64,000 nt of DNA from Thiohalocapsa sp963704155. GTDB taxonomy: Bacteria; Pseudomonadota; Gammaproteobacteria; Chromatiales; Chromatiaceae. This document shows, one piece after another, positions 34,442 through 42,707 of this stretch; the stretch's first letter is position 1; each line of letters begins with the position of its first letter. Below the pieces are notes generated by a model that searched no databases, was not told where the DNA came from, and saw only the letters and a program-made list of their open reading frames with translations. The translations under genes were made by a program, and so were the position numbers. The stretch spans positions 1-64,000 of the forward strand of contig CAVPHF010000024.1 in the NCBI GenBank assembly GCA_963704155.1, written 5' to 3'.

Positions 34442-35813
34442 CCAGGAACAGCAGCATCAGAACCGTGGCCAAGCCGGCAGCCACGCCGCCGAAGACGCTC
34501 AAGGCGAGATCGCGCATGTAAGGCGGGCTAAAGGGGTCGCGCGGCGCATAGGCAGGCTCGATGATCTCCACCTGCGGATAGCCGTCGATGGCCTGCGCCT
34601 CCAAGGCCACGCGCTCGGACTCGGTCTCGCGCTGCATCTCCTCCAGCGCCTCGAGGTCCGATCTCAGATCCTCATAGCCACTAAAAGATGTGCTGAAGCG
34701 CGATGCGACGAGTTTCTGTGCACTCAGCTCGCGCTGCAGCGTCAGCATGCGGCCGGTCGCGGCATCGACCGACTGGCGCGCATCGGTGACAACATCCCGC
34801 AACCCCTGACGTTTCAATTCCGCGATGCGCGCCTCGAGCCGCGCAAGCTGTTCCGGCAGCGCTCGTTTGTTGGGGTCGCTTTCGATGAACATCTGCGTGT
34901 AGCGCTTGCGCATCTCGGCCACCTTGACACGCAGTTCCGCGGCCTCTGTCTGCAACTGCCCCAGCTCGGCTGCCTGCTCCTTGGGCATCAATTCCTGGCC
35001 GTTGGCGATCGCGGCCTGGATGGACTTCAGCTCCGCCTTGGTCTTGATGAGTTCATCTTCGGCATCCGCCAGCGATGCCTGCAGGGTATTCAATCGCGAC
35101 AGCGCCTGGTTGTTGTCGCGCTCCAGCGTGACGATGTCGTGTCGTTGGCGAAACCTCTCCAATAGCGCGCGCTTGTCGCTAAGCTTCAGTTCCAGGTGCT
35201 GTGCCTGTTCATCGAGCTTTGTCAGGCGATCGCCGATCTGCCTTTCGATCTCCTGCTGACGTAAGGCCTCGTAGGCCGCCAACCAGTCATTGACCAAGGC
35301 GGCGAGCAGCCTCGGCTTACCCCCGGTCGCACTCATCTCCACCAGGTTGGTGTTCGGGATCGGATCGACCGCCAACAACGGCCGCAGATCGTCCGGCGTC
35401 AGCACCGGCGGATCGAGGAGATCGGCACCCGCGTCGCCGTCCTTGACGCGCTCGAGCGTGCCTTCCAGCAACTGCCGACCCAACAGCAACTGGCGTTGGA
35501 TAGTGACGTGCTGCAGGTCAGGACTCGTGTCGCCAAAGCCGCTGCGCGACTGGGGCACGATAGTCAGCACTGCCGCCGCGGCACGGTAGACGGGCGGTCG
35601 CGAGAAGTTCCAAATGCTTGCCGGCACCACGACCAGCGCGAACGCGGCGAGGAACCAGATCGCCAGCGAGCGGGCACGGCGCCGAGGCACCTGCGACGAC
35701 TGCGGCGGCTCGGGTCGGGTCACGACCTCGATCTGCGGCATCCGCTCACCAGGCCCGAAACCGCCGGACGCACCCATCAGTTCCCGCCCATCCGGTCGAT
35801 GCTGCGCTGTCAC
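34227..35813 (-). CDS. GumC/Wzz-like chain-length determinant protein
   Basis: The open frame encodes 528 residues. There is a cytoplasmic Pro-rich start, a membrane span at about 49-68 ('SLAIWFLAAFALVVVPASIW'), 'FSRPPVYRAAAAVLTIVPQS', long coiled coils at about 190-400 and a C-terminal 'YAPRDPFSPPYMRDLALSVF' before the second span ending at 'LMLLFLDAKARG'. After residue about 475 the sequence (RGHLPGRDDAPW onward) looks like the wrong frame of the overlapping recombinase-like domain. It probably controls polymer length for a second polysaccharide. No other polysaccharide gene is adjacent. GTG at 35813 is the outermost start; an ATG at 35777 is also possible. Confidence 0.8.
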   Translation of the reverse strand: MTAQHRPDGRELMGASGGFGPGERMPQIEVVTRPEPPQSSQVPRRRARSLAIWFLAAFALVVVPASIWNFSRPPVYRAAAAVLTIVPQSRSGFGDTSPDLQHVTIQRQLLLGRQLLEGTLERVKDGDAGADLLDPPVLTPDDLRPLLAVDPIPNTNLVEMSATGGKPRLLAALVNDWLAAYEALRQQEIERQIGDRLTKLDEQAQHLELKLSDKRALLERFRQRHDIVTLERDNNQALSRLNTLQASLADAEDELIKTKAELKSIQAAIANGQELMPKEQAAELGQLQTEAAELRVKVAEMRKRYTQMFIESDPNKRALPEQLARLEARIAELKRQGLRDVVTDARQSVDAATGRMLTLQRELSAQKLVASRFSTSFSGYEDLRSDLEALEEMQRETESERVALEAQAIDGYPQVEIIEPAYAPRDPFSPPYMRDLALSVFGGVAAGLATVLMLLFLDAKARGAQASVPVTGVRIWSEQARREDDQRGHLPGRDDAPWVDGRAGWSAAGSRPAPADGRRGGGLMGPGR

Positions 35814-35888
35814 AGGCGTCTGCCCTCGTCTGTCGTTGGCGATAACCCGTCGCCCGGCCCTTAGTGTGTCTCGAAACGAGACTTCGGA

Positions 35889-36959
35889 TCAGTGACCGGC
35901 GTGATAAGGCCGACTCAGCTCATGCACCGCTTGCACCAGGGCCGCCGCATGCTCTGGATTCGTATCCGGATGGATGCCATGACCAAGATTGAATACATGG
36001 CCGGTTCCGGCGCCATAGCTCGCCAGGACACGACCGACCTCACGGCGAATACGCTCGGGTGACGCGTAGAGCGTACAGGGGTCAAGGTTACCCTGCAGCG
36101 CGACCCGGTCCGCCACCATGCGCCGGGCATCCGACAGGTCGGTGGTCCAGTCGACGCCGAGCGCATCGCAGCCGGTCTCGGCCATGCGGTCGAGCCATTG
36201 TCCGGCGCCCTTGGAAAACAGGACCACCGGCACCCGGCGGCCGTCGGCCTCGCGGGTCAGCCCATCGACAATACGCTCCATGTAGCGCAGCGAGAATTCA
36301 CGATAATCGCCTGGCGTCAGCACGCCGCCCCAAGTGTCGAAGATCATCGCCGCCTGAGCGCCGTTGGCAATCTGCGCGTTTAGATAGAGCGTGACCGCAT
36401 CCGCGATCTTGGCGAGCAGCTCATGCATCAGATCCGGACGGTCGAACATCATCGCCTTGCTGCGGGCGAAGTTCTTCGCACTTCCGCCCTCGACCATATA
36501 GGTGGCCAGCGTCCAGGGGCTGCCGGAGAAACCGATCAGCGGCACGCGGCCATCGAGTTCCTTGCGGATCAGCGAGACGGCATCCATGACATAGCCCAGA
36601 TCGCTCTGCATGTCCGGCATGCCGATACGTCTGACGTCTTCCGGCGTTCGCACTGGACGCTCGAAATGCGGCCCCTCGCCTTCGGCGAAGTACAGGCCGA
36701 GACCCATGGCGTCGGGCACGGTCAGGATATCGGAGAAGAGGATGGCCGCATCGAGCGGGAAACGCTGCAACGGCTGGATGGTGACCTCGCAGGCCAGATC
36801 CGGGGCACGGCACAAATCCATGAAACTGCCGGCCCTGGCCCGCGTCTCGCGGTACTCGGGCAGATAGCGCCCGGCTTGGCGCATCATCCAAACCGGCGTG
36901 TAATCAACGGGTTCACGCATGAGCGCGCGTAGAAAAGTGTCGTTTTTGAGCTCTGTCAC
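35889..36959 (-). CDS. hemE: uroporphyrinogen decarboxylase
   Basis: This 356-residue cytoplasmic enzyme turns uroporphyrinogen III into coproporphyrinogen III for heme, and for bacteriochlorophyll if the organism is phototrophic. Motifs are 'PVWMMRQAGRYLPEYRETRA', 'LDAAILFSDILTVPDAMGLG', 'GFSGSPWTLATYMVEGG', 'IFDTWGGVLTPGDYREFSL' and 'FNLGHGIHPDTNPEHAAALV'. I start it at GTG 36959 ('VTELKNDTFLRALMREP'); the frame stays open far upstream, but that part is antisense to uvrD. It is divergent from uvrD, and the 150 bases between should contain both promoters. Confidence 0.95.
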   Translation of the reverse strand: MTELKNDTFLRALMREPVDYTPVWMMRQAGRYLPEYRETRARAGSFMDLCRAPDLACEVTIQPLQRFPLDAAILFSDILTVPDAMGLGLYFAEGEGPHFERPVRTPEDVRRIGMPDMQSDLGYVMDAVSLIRKELDGRVPLIGFSGSPWTLATYMVEGGSAKNFARSKAMMFDRPDLMHELLAKIADAVTLYLNAQIANGAQAAMIFDTWGGVLTPGDYREFSLRYMERIVDGLTREADGRRVPVVLFSKGAGQWLDRMAETGCDALGVDWTTDLSDARRMVADRVALQGNLDPCTLYASPERIRREVGRVLASYGAGTGHVFNLGHGIHPDTNPEHAAALVQAVHELSRPYHAGH

Positions 36960-37109
36960 GAGGGAGAATTCCGCTGCGGTGGTGGTCGATGTCGGCGTCT
37001 GACGGTGGAGGATACTACAGCCGGCCAGACACGGGCAGAGTCGGCCAAACCCCCGCCCGGCCGCTGTCGCCAAGCACCCATGATCAGGCCCCTCGGTTAC
37101 AATGCCTGG

Positions 37110-39260
37110 ATGGACGTCTCCAACATCCTCGCGCCTCTCAACGATGCACAGCGCCAAGCCGTCACCGCAGAGTCCGGCAATCGTCTCGTGCTGGCCGGTG
37201 CCGGCTCCGGCAAGACCCGCGTGCTGGTGCACCGGATTGCCTGGCTGATACAGGTCGAGCAGGTTCAACCTTGGTCTTTGCTGGCCGTCACCTTCACCAA
37301 CAAGGCGGCGCGCGAGATGAAGACCCGCATTGAGGAGATGCTGGGCACGCCCGTCGGCGGCATGTGGGTGGGGACCTTCCACGGACTTGCGCACCGCTTC
37401 CTGCGCGCCCACTGGCAAGACGCCAAGCTGCCGCAGCAGTTCCAGATACTGGACTCCGATGACCAGTTTCGGCAGGTGAAGCGGGTGCTGAAGGCCATGA
37501 ACCTGGACGAGGCGCGCTGGCCGCCACGCCAGGTGCAGGGCTTCATCAATAAACAGAAGGATGAAGGACTGCGCGCCGAGCATATCGACAGCGGCGGTGA
37601 CTTCTATCAGCAGCAGATGATCACCCTCTATCAGGAGTATCAACGCGCCTGCGAGCGGGCCGGCGCGGTCGACTTCGCCGAACTCCTGTTGCGCACGCAT
37701 GAGGTACTGCGCGACCGACCCGACATACTGCATCACTATGGAACTCGGTTCCGCGCCATCCTGGTGGATGAGTTTCAGGACACCAATGCGATTCAATACG
37801 CCTGGCTGCGTCTGCTCGCCGGCCGCAACGACAATCTGTTCCTGGTCGGCGACGACGACCAGTCCATCTACGGCTGGCGCGGCGCAAAGGTCGAGAATAT
37901 CCAGAGTTTCCAGCACGACTACCCCAACACGGAGGTCGTTCGGCTGGAGCAAAACTACCGCTCCAGTGGCAATATCCTCGGTGCGGCCAATGCGCTCATC
38001 GCCAACAACCCGACGCGCCTCGGCAAGAACCTCTGGACCGAGGACAGCGCGGGCGAGCCGATCCGCCGCTACGCTGCCTTCAATGAGGTCGACGAGGCAC
38101 GCTTCGTCGTCGAGCGTATCCGCCGCTACTGCGAGAACGAGGGCATGCGTCGAGACGAATGCGCAATCCTCTATCGCACCACGGCGCAATCAAGGCTGTT
38201 CGAGGAGTCGCTGATCCAGGCATCCATTCCTTACCGGGTCTATGGCGGACAGCGATTCTTCGAACGCGCTGAGATCAAGGACACCCTGGCCTACCTGCGC
38301 ATGCTGGCCAACCCGGACGACGACACCGCCTTTGAGCGCGTCGTCAACCTCCCCACCCGCGGTGTCGGACCGCGCACGGTCGATCTGCTGCGCGGCCATG
38401 CGCGCGAGACCGGCACCAGCCTTTGGCAGGCCACCCTAGATGCCCTCGCCACGGCGATGCTGCCGGCGCGGGCAAGCGGCGCGCTGCGCCAGTTCGTCGA
38501 GCTGATCGGGCGGTTGCAGCCCCGGGATGAGGCCGAGCTATCCGAATTGATCCAGGACGTCATCGAGGGCAGCGGCCTTCCCGGCCACTACGAGAAAGAA
38601 CGAGACGGCAGAGGCATCGACCGACTCGAGAACCTGGAAGAGCTTGTGGAAGCCGCGCGGCGCTTCGCGGCCGACGTCAGCGATGATGAAGGCGACCTGC
38701 TGGCCAGCTTCCTCGCGCACGCGGCACTCGAGGCCGGCGAGGCGCAGGCAGACGGCGCCGACGACCCTGTGCAGCTGATGACACTGCACAGCGCCAAGGG
38801 ACTGGAGTTTCCGGTCGTCTTCATCACCGGCGTGGAAGAGGGACTCTTCCCACACAGCATGTCCGCGGATGACCCAGAACGACTGCAGGAAGAGCGTCGG
38901 CTGTGCTATGTCGGTATGACGCGCGCCAAGTCGCAGCTGTACCTGACGTATGCCGAGAGCCGGCGTTTGCATGGACGCGAAGAGTGTCCGCTGCCGTCCC
39001 GCTTCCTAAGGGAGTTGCCGCCGGAACTGCTCGAAGAGGTGCGAGGCGGCGGCCTATCGCGGCCCGGCACGGGAGCGCAATCGGGCGCGGCGACCGGCGG
39101 TTTCCGGCTCGGCCAACAGGTGGTCCACCCGAAGTTCGGCCAAGGCGTCGTCCTCAACAGCGAAGGCACGGGTGCCAGCGCCCGCATCCAGGTCAATTTC
39201 GAGAACGTCGGCGCCAAATGGCTGGTGCTGGCCTATGCGCGGCTGGAGCCAGCGGCCTGA
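37110..39260 (+). CDS. uvrD: ATP-dependent DNA helicase II UvrD
   Basis: This 716-residue SF1 helicase acts in nucleotide excision and mismatch repair. Helicase motifs are visible: 'LAPLNDAQRQAVT' (Q motif), 'VLAGAGSGKTRVLVHRIAWL' (I), 'VTFTNKAAREMKTRIEEML' (Ia), 'ILVDEFQDTNAIQYAWL' (II), 'GDDDQSIYGWRGA' (III), 'LEQNYRSSGNIL' (IV), 'LMTLHSAKGLEFPVVFI' (V) and 'ERRLCYVGMTRAK' (VI). The C-terminal Tudor-like segment ('QVVHPKFGQGVVLNSEG') is present. I use ATG 37110, where the family begins, not an in-frame start at 37005. It is intact. Confidence 0.96.
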   Translation: MDVSNILAPLNDAQRQAVTAESGNRLVLAGAGSGKTRVLVHRIAWLIQVEQVQPWSLLAVTFTNKAAREMKTRIEEMLGTPVGGMWVGTFHGLAHRFLRAHWQDAKLPQQFQILDSDDQFRQVKRVLKAMNLDEARWPPRQVQGFINKQKDEGLRAEHIDSGGDFYQQQMITLYQEYQRACERAGAVDFAELLLRTHEVLRDRPDILHHYGTRFRAILVDEFQDTNAIQYAWLRLLAGRNDNLFLVGDDDQSIYGWRGAKVENIQSFQHDYPNTEVVRLEQNYRSSGNILGAANALIANNPTRLGKNLWTEDSAGEPIRRYAAFNEVDEARFVVERIRRYCENEGMRRDECAILYRTTAQSRLFEESLIQASIPYRVYGGQRFFERAEIKDTLAYLRMLANPDDDTAFERVVNLPTRGVGPRTVDLLRGHARETGTSLWQATLDALATAMLPARASGALRQFVELIGRLQPRDEAELSELIQDVIEGSGLPGHYEKERDGRGIDRLENLEELVEAARRFAADVSDDEGDLLASFLAHAALEAGEAQADGADDPVQLMTLHSAKGLEFPVVFITGVEEGLFPHSMSADDPERLQEERRLCYVGMTRAKSQLYLTYAESRRLHGREECPLPSRFLRELPPELLEEVRGGGLSRPGTGAQSGAATGGFRLGQQVVHPKFGQGVVLNSEGTGASARIQVNFENVGAKWLVLAYARLEPAA

Positions 39261-39279
39261 CCAGCAGTGCCGCTACCCT

Positions 39280-39588
39280 ATGCGTAACCGGATCGTCTTC
39301 GAGTTGGTACTGCTCGCCGTGCTCGGCTGGACCCTGCTCGAACTCTTGCTGCGTCAGCACCTTGATCGACTGCCCGAAGCCTTTCATTTGCCGGGCATCA
39401 TTCTTGCGGTCGCGTCCACGCCTTGGTCGCTGCTGGCGCTGGAGTTCTTCCGCGGCGCGGACAGCCTGGCCGGGCAAATCGGTCGGGATTTCGCTTTCAT
39501 CATGATCATCGCACTGGGCACGGCGTTCAACGCCGTCTTGCTCAACTCGGCCAGGATGTGGATCATCGGCGTGCTGCATCGGCGCTGA
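39280..39588 (+). CDS. small multi-span membrane protein, unknown function
   Basis: This 102-residue protein has three predicted spans (about residues 6-24, 35-54 and 67-92: 'IVFELVLLAVLGWTLLELLL', 'LPGIILAVASTPWSLLALEF', 'FIMIIALGTAFNAVLLNSAR'). I do not recognise the family. It begins with an ATG 19 bases after the uvrD stop and may share its transcript. A weak Shine-Dalgarno sequence lowers confidence in the exact start. Confidence 0.6.
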   Translation: MRNRIVFELVLLAVLGWTLLELLLRQHLDRLPEAFHLPGIILAVASTPWSLLALEFFRGADSLAGQIGRDFAFIMIIALGTAFNAVLLNSARMWIIGVLHRR

Positions 39589-39717
39589 CGAGCGTGCGCC
39601 CAGTCGCTTCGGCTGGTCGATACGCCTGCTCGCCGACGCCGAAGCATCGACCAAGAACGATCGACGACCAACAAGAATCGAACAGCACTCGAGCAAACCC
39701 AAAACGAGGAGTGGACC

Positions 39718-40794
39718 ATGCAACGCCGAGCCTTTCTGACGGCCACCGGAGCCGCGACCCTGACCATGGGTGCGGGAATCAAGACTGCCGAAGCAACACC
39801 AGAGCACAAATGGAAAATGGTGACCACCTGGCCGAAGAACTTTCCCGGGCTGGGGACCGGCGCCAACCTGCTCGGCGAGCTGATTGGGGAGATGAGCGGC
39901 GGACGCATCGAGGTCAAGGTCTACGGCGCAAGCGAGCTGGTACCCGCCTTCGAGGTGTTCGACGCGGTCTCCCGCGGTACGGCCGAGATCGGCCACGGCG
40001 CAGCCTATTATTGGAAGGGCAAGAGCGAGGCGGCGCAGTTCTTCTCGTCCGTGCCGTTCGGCTTCACCCCACAGGAAATGAACGCCTGGCTCTATCACGG
40101 CGGCGGACTGGAACTGTGGCGCGAACTCTACGCCAGCTTCGGTTTGGTACCTGCACCGGCGGGCAACACCGGCGTGCAGATGGGCGGCTGGTTCAACAAG
40201 GAGATCAACTCGGTCGATGACCTGAAGGGCCTGAAGATGCGCATCCCCGGGCTCGGCGGCGAGGTACTGAAGCGCGCCGGCGGCACGCCGGTGAATCTGC
40301 CCGGAGGCGAGCTGTTCACGTCGCTGCAATCCGGGGCCATCGACGCCACAGAGTGGGTAGGCCCATACAACGACCTCGCGTTCGGTCTGTACAAAGCGGC
40401 CAAGTACTATTATTACCCCGGCTGGCACGAGCCAGGCACGACGCTAGAGGCGATCGTCAACAAAGAGGTCTTCGATGCGCTGCCGAATGACCTTCAGTCG
40501 ATCGTCATGAACGCCTGCAAAGTGGTCAATCAAGACATGCTGGCCGAATTGACCGCGCGCAATCCAGCCGCGCTGCAGACGCTGCTGACCGAGCACGGCG
40601 TCGAGCTGCGCAGGTATCCGGCAGATGTGCTGCTGAAGCTGCGCGAGCTGTCGGGCGAGGTGGTCGCCGAGATCGCGAAGAAAGACGCCTTCTCGCAAAA
40701 GACCTTCGCGTCTTATCAGAAATTCCTGAAGCAGGCCAAGGAATGGAGCGCCATCGCCGAACTGACCTACCTCCAGGCGCGGGATCAGGCCTGA
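39718..40794 (+). CDS. TRAP transporter substrate-binding protein (DctP/TakP type)
   Basis: The 358-residue protein begins with a twin-arginine signal ('MQRRAFLTATGAATLTMGAG') and is cut near residue 26. The DctP fold shows 'KWKMVTTWPKNFPGLGTGAN', 'RIEVKVYGASELVPAFEVFD', 'GAAYYWKGKSEAAQFFSSVP', 'LKMRIPGLGGEVLKRAGGTP' and 'GAIDATEWVGPYNDLAFGL'. The Arg in 'KMRIPG' is the usual carboxylate ligand. It is closest in look to TakP-type binders of 2-oxo acids; the ligand is not proven. No TRAP membrane subunit (DctQ/DctM) is adjacent. A GAGGAG site precedes the ATG, and hemW follows directly. Confidence 0.9.
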   Translation: MQRRAFLTATGAATLTMGAGIKTAEATPEHKWKMVTTWPKNFPGLGTGANLLGELIGEMSGGRIEVKVYGASELVPAFEVFDAVSRGTAEIGHGAAYYWKGKSEAAQFFSSVPFGFTPQEMNAWLYHGGGLELWRELYASFGLVPAPAGNTGVQMGGWFNKEINSVDDLKGLKMRIPGLGGEVLKRAGGTPVNLPGGELFTSLQSGAIDATEWVGPYNDLAFGLYKAAKYYYYPGWHEPGTTLEAIVNKEVFDALPNDLQSIVMNACKVVNQDMLAELTARNPAALQTLLTEHGVELRRYPADVLLKLRELSGEVVAEIAKKDAFSQKTFASYQKFLKQAKEWSAIAELTYLQARDQA

Positions 40795-41987
40795 GTACGC
40801 CGGAAACGACGCCGGAGGCCTCCGGCGCCGGGCGCCGCTTCCCGAGCGGACCGCCACCACTTGCGCTATACGTGCATCTTCCTTGGTGCGTGCGCAAGTG
40901 TCCGTATTGCGACTTCAACTCGCACGCCCTGCACGGGGCGATACCCGAGACGCGTTACGTCGAGGCGCTGCTGTCAGACCTCGACGCACAACGCGCCTTG
41001 CTCGAACCGGCAGCGCCGCTCGTCTCCGTCTTCATCGGCGGCGGTACGCCGAGCCTGTTCTCGGGTGCGTCGATGCGGCGACTGCTGGACGGCATTCGGA
41101 CGCGCTGCGGCCTGGCAACCGATGCCGAGATTACGCTGGAGGCGAATCCGGGCGCCGTCGATGCCGCTCACTTCGAAGACTACGCCCGTGCCGGTGTCAA
41201 CCGACTCTCGATCGGGCTGCAATCGCTGTCCGCCGATCAGTTGACCCGGCTGGGCCGCATCCACGACCCGCGGCAGGCCATAGACGCAGTCAACACCGCG
41301 CGCGCGGTCGGCATCGAGAATCTGAATCTGGACATGATGTTCGGCCTGCCGGCGCAATCGCTGAGCGAAGCGCAGGATGATCTGGGGCGCCTGATCTCGC
41401 TGCAGCCAGAGCACATCTCTTACTACCAGTTGACGTTGGAGCCGAACACGGCGTTTGCACAGCATCCGCCGCCGATGCCGGACCATGACCTCGCCTGCGA
41501 TATGCAGGATCAGGGCCTGGCACTCTTGGCCGAATGCGGATATCGACGCTACGAGGTCTCCGCCTTCGCCAAGGCGGACAAGCGCTGCCGGCACAACCTC
41601 AACTATTGGCGATTCGGCGACTACATCGGCATCGGTGCTGGCGCACACGGTAAGCTGAGCGATGCACGAAACGGCCTGGTCGAGCGCCGCACCTGCACGC
41701 GCCACCCTGACGCCTACCTGAATGCGAACGACCGGCTCAGTAGCCGCCGACGACTCTCCGATGCCGACCTGATACTGGAGTTCGCACTCAACGCGCTGCG
41801 CCTCGTCGACGGGGTCGAGAGCAGCCTGTTCGAACGCCGCACCGGGCTCGGGCAGACGCGGATCGACGGGATCATCGACCAAGCGAGGACGGATGGTTTG
41901 CTGGCAAGGGATGCGAACCGATTCGCACCAACGGCACTTGGCCTGGGCTTTCTGAACGACCTGATCGGCCGTTTCGAGTCCGGGTGA
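40743..41987 (+). CDS. hemW: radical SAM heme chaperone HemW
   Basis: HemW is a coproporphyrinogen III oxidase-like radical SAM protein that binds heme. Seen are 'LYVHLPWCVRKCPYCDFNSH' with the CX3CX2C cluster site, 'VFIGGGTPSLFSG', 'EANPGAVDAAHFEDYARAGV', 'RLSIGLQSLSADQLTRLGRI', 'NLNLDMMFGLPAQS' and 'HNLNYWRFGDYIGIGAGAHG'. The start is unclear: the outermost ATG (40743) overlaps the TRAP gene by 52 bases, and no ATG or GTG occurs between that point and the first family motif at about 40858. Both genes are on the same strand and probably coupled. Confidence 0.9.
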   Translation: MERHRRTDLPPGAGSGLSTPETTPEASGAGRRFPSGPPPLALYVHLPWCVRKCPYCDFNSHALHGAIPETRYVEALLSDLDAQRALLEPAAPLVSVFIGGGTPSLFSGASMRRLLDGIRTRCGLATDAEITLEANPGAVDAAHFEDYARAGVNRLSIGLQSLSADQLTRLGRIHDPRQAIDAVNTARAVGIENLNLDMMFGLPAQSLSEAQDDLGRLISLQPEHISYYQLTLEPNTAFAQHPPPMPDHDLACDMQDQGLALLAECGYRRYEVSAFAKADKRCRHNLNYWRFGDYIGIGAGAHGKLSDARNGLVERRTCTRHPDAYLNANDRLSSRRRLSDADLILEFALNALRLVDGVESSLFERRTGLGQTRIDGIIDQARTDGLLARDANRFAPTALGLGFLNDLIGRFESG

Positions 41988-42104
41988 TCGGGTCGCCACC
42001 GCCACGATCGCATCCGCGGCTATTGCGGCACATCCGTGGATGCGCTAGATTTACGAGTTTAGCCTTGTTTGCGACACCGCCTCGGAGCGGAAGAGGGCCC
42101 GAAG

Positions 42105-42305
42105 ATGAAAGAGGGAATCCATCCCCAGTACGGCGACGTCAAGGTCGTGTGCAGCTGCGGAAACGCATTTACCACCCGCTCCACGCTCGGCAGCGAGCTG
42201 CACGTGGAAGTGTGCTCCTCTTGCCACCCGTTCTACACCGGGAAACAGAAGATCCTCGATACCGGCGGTCGGGTAGATAAATTCCGCCGTCGTTACGGCC
42301 GCTGA
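42105..42305 (+). CDS. rpmE: 50S ribosomal protein L31
   Basis: This 66-residue protein, 'MKEGIHPQYGDVKVVCSCGN' onwards, ends 'GGRVDKFRRRYGR'. Four zinc-binding cysteines are present (CSCGN and VCSSC), so it is the zinc-containing (C+) form of L31, usually replaced by the C- paralogue when zinc is scarce. The ATG at 42105 was chosen over an upstream in-frame start at 42069 because L31 begins exactly there. Confidence 0.97.
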   Translation: MKEGIHPQYGDVKVVCSCGNAFTTRSTLGSELHVEVCSSCHPFYTGKQKILDTGGRVDKFRRRYGR

Positions 42306-42358
42306 TCGAGCAATCCGCCGTAGCTCCGGTTCCATCCTAAAGGGCCTTGGCGCCAACC

Positions 42359-42391
42359 CCCCTGCGGCCACAGACACTGGGGCCGCAGGGG
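42359..42391. terminator. strong hairpin downstream of rpmE
   Basis: There is a perfect 11-bp stem (CCCCTGCGGCC and GGCCGCAGGGG) with an 11-base loop, 54 bases after the rpmE stop. There is no T-run on the plus strand. The stem is preceded by extra C residues that could pair with nearby G residues. Confidence 0.6.
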
Positions 42392-42707
42392 AGGACCCGT
42401 CTCGGTCAAGATCCCGGGAGCGCCAAGCTAACCCCACAGCATCCCCCGCCGAGCGGTTTCATCCGCGGCAGCGTCAATAGTTGATATTGGCTGCCACTCC
42501 TTGCGCACCGGCTCGAATCCGGTAATGCTTCGGCTACTGGCCGCTAGCCAGAATGCGCCCAGCGCAGGCTCAGGGCGGATCAGGCGCATTCCTGCGAATA
42601 ATTGACCTGGATGCGGCGCGCCCACCGGGGCACATTGACGGCGCGCGGCCGCATCGCGAGCCCGGCTATCGCGGCCCCATTATCGAGCCCAACGACCGAG
42701 CCCCAAT
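42392..42707. other. intergenic region upstream of the malic enzyme gene
   Basis: 316 bases without a convincing gene. It is GC-rich, has no family-like open frame and probably contains the malic enzyme promoter, which I cannot place. A short T-arm-like hairpin at 42507-42523 is discussed under rejected items. Confidence 0.4.

Noticed and set aside
36960..38189. Long in-frame N-terminal extension of hemE
   Set aside because: It would lie antisense to uvrD, whereas uroporphyrinogen decarboxylase homology starts at the GTG at 36959.
39193..40428. A 411-codon minus-strand open frame across the TRAP gene
   Set aside because: It overlaps two supported plus-strand genes and shows no domain.
42507..42523. 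tRNA T-arm-like hairpin (ACCGG, loop CTCGAAT, CCGGT)
   Set aside because: No acceptor stem, D-arm, anticodon arm or CCA could be fitted around it, so it is probably chance in GC-rich DNA.
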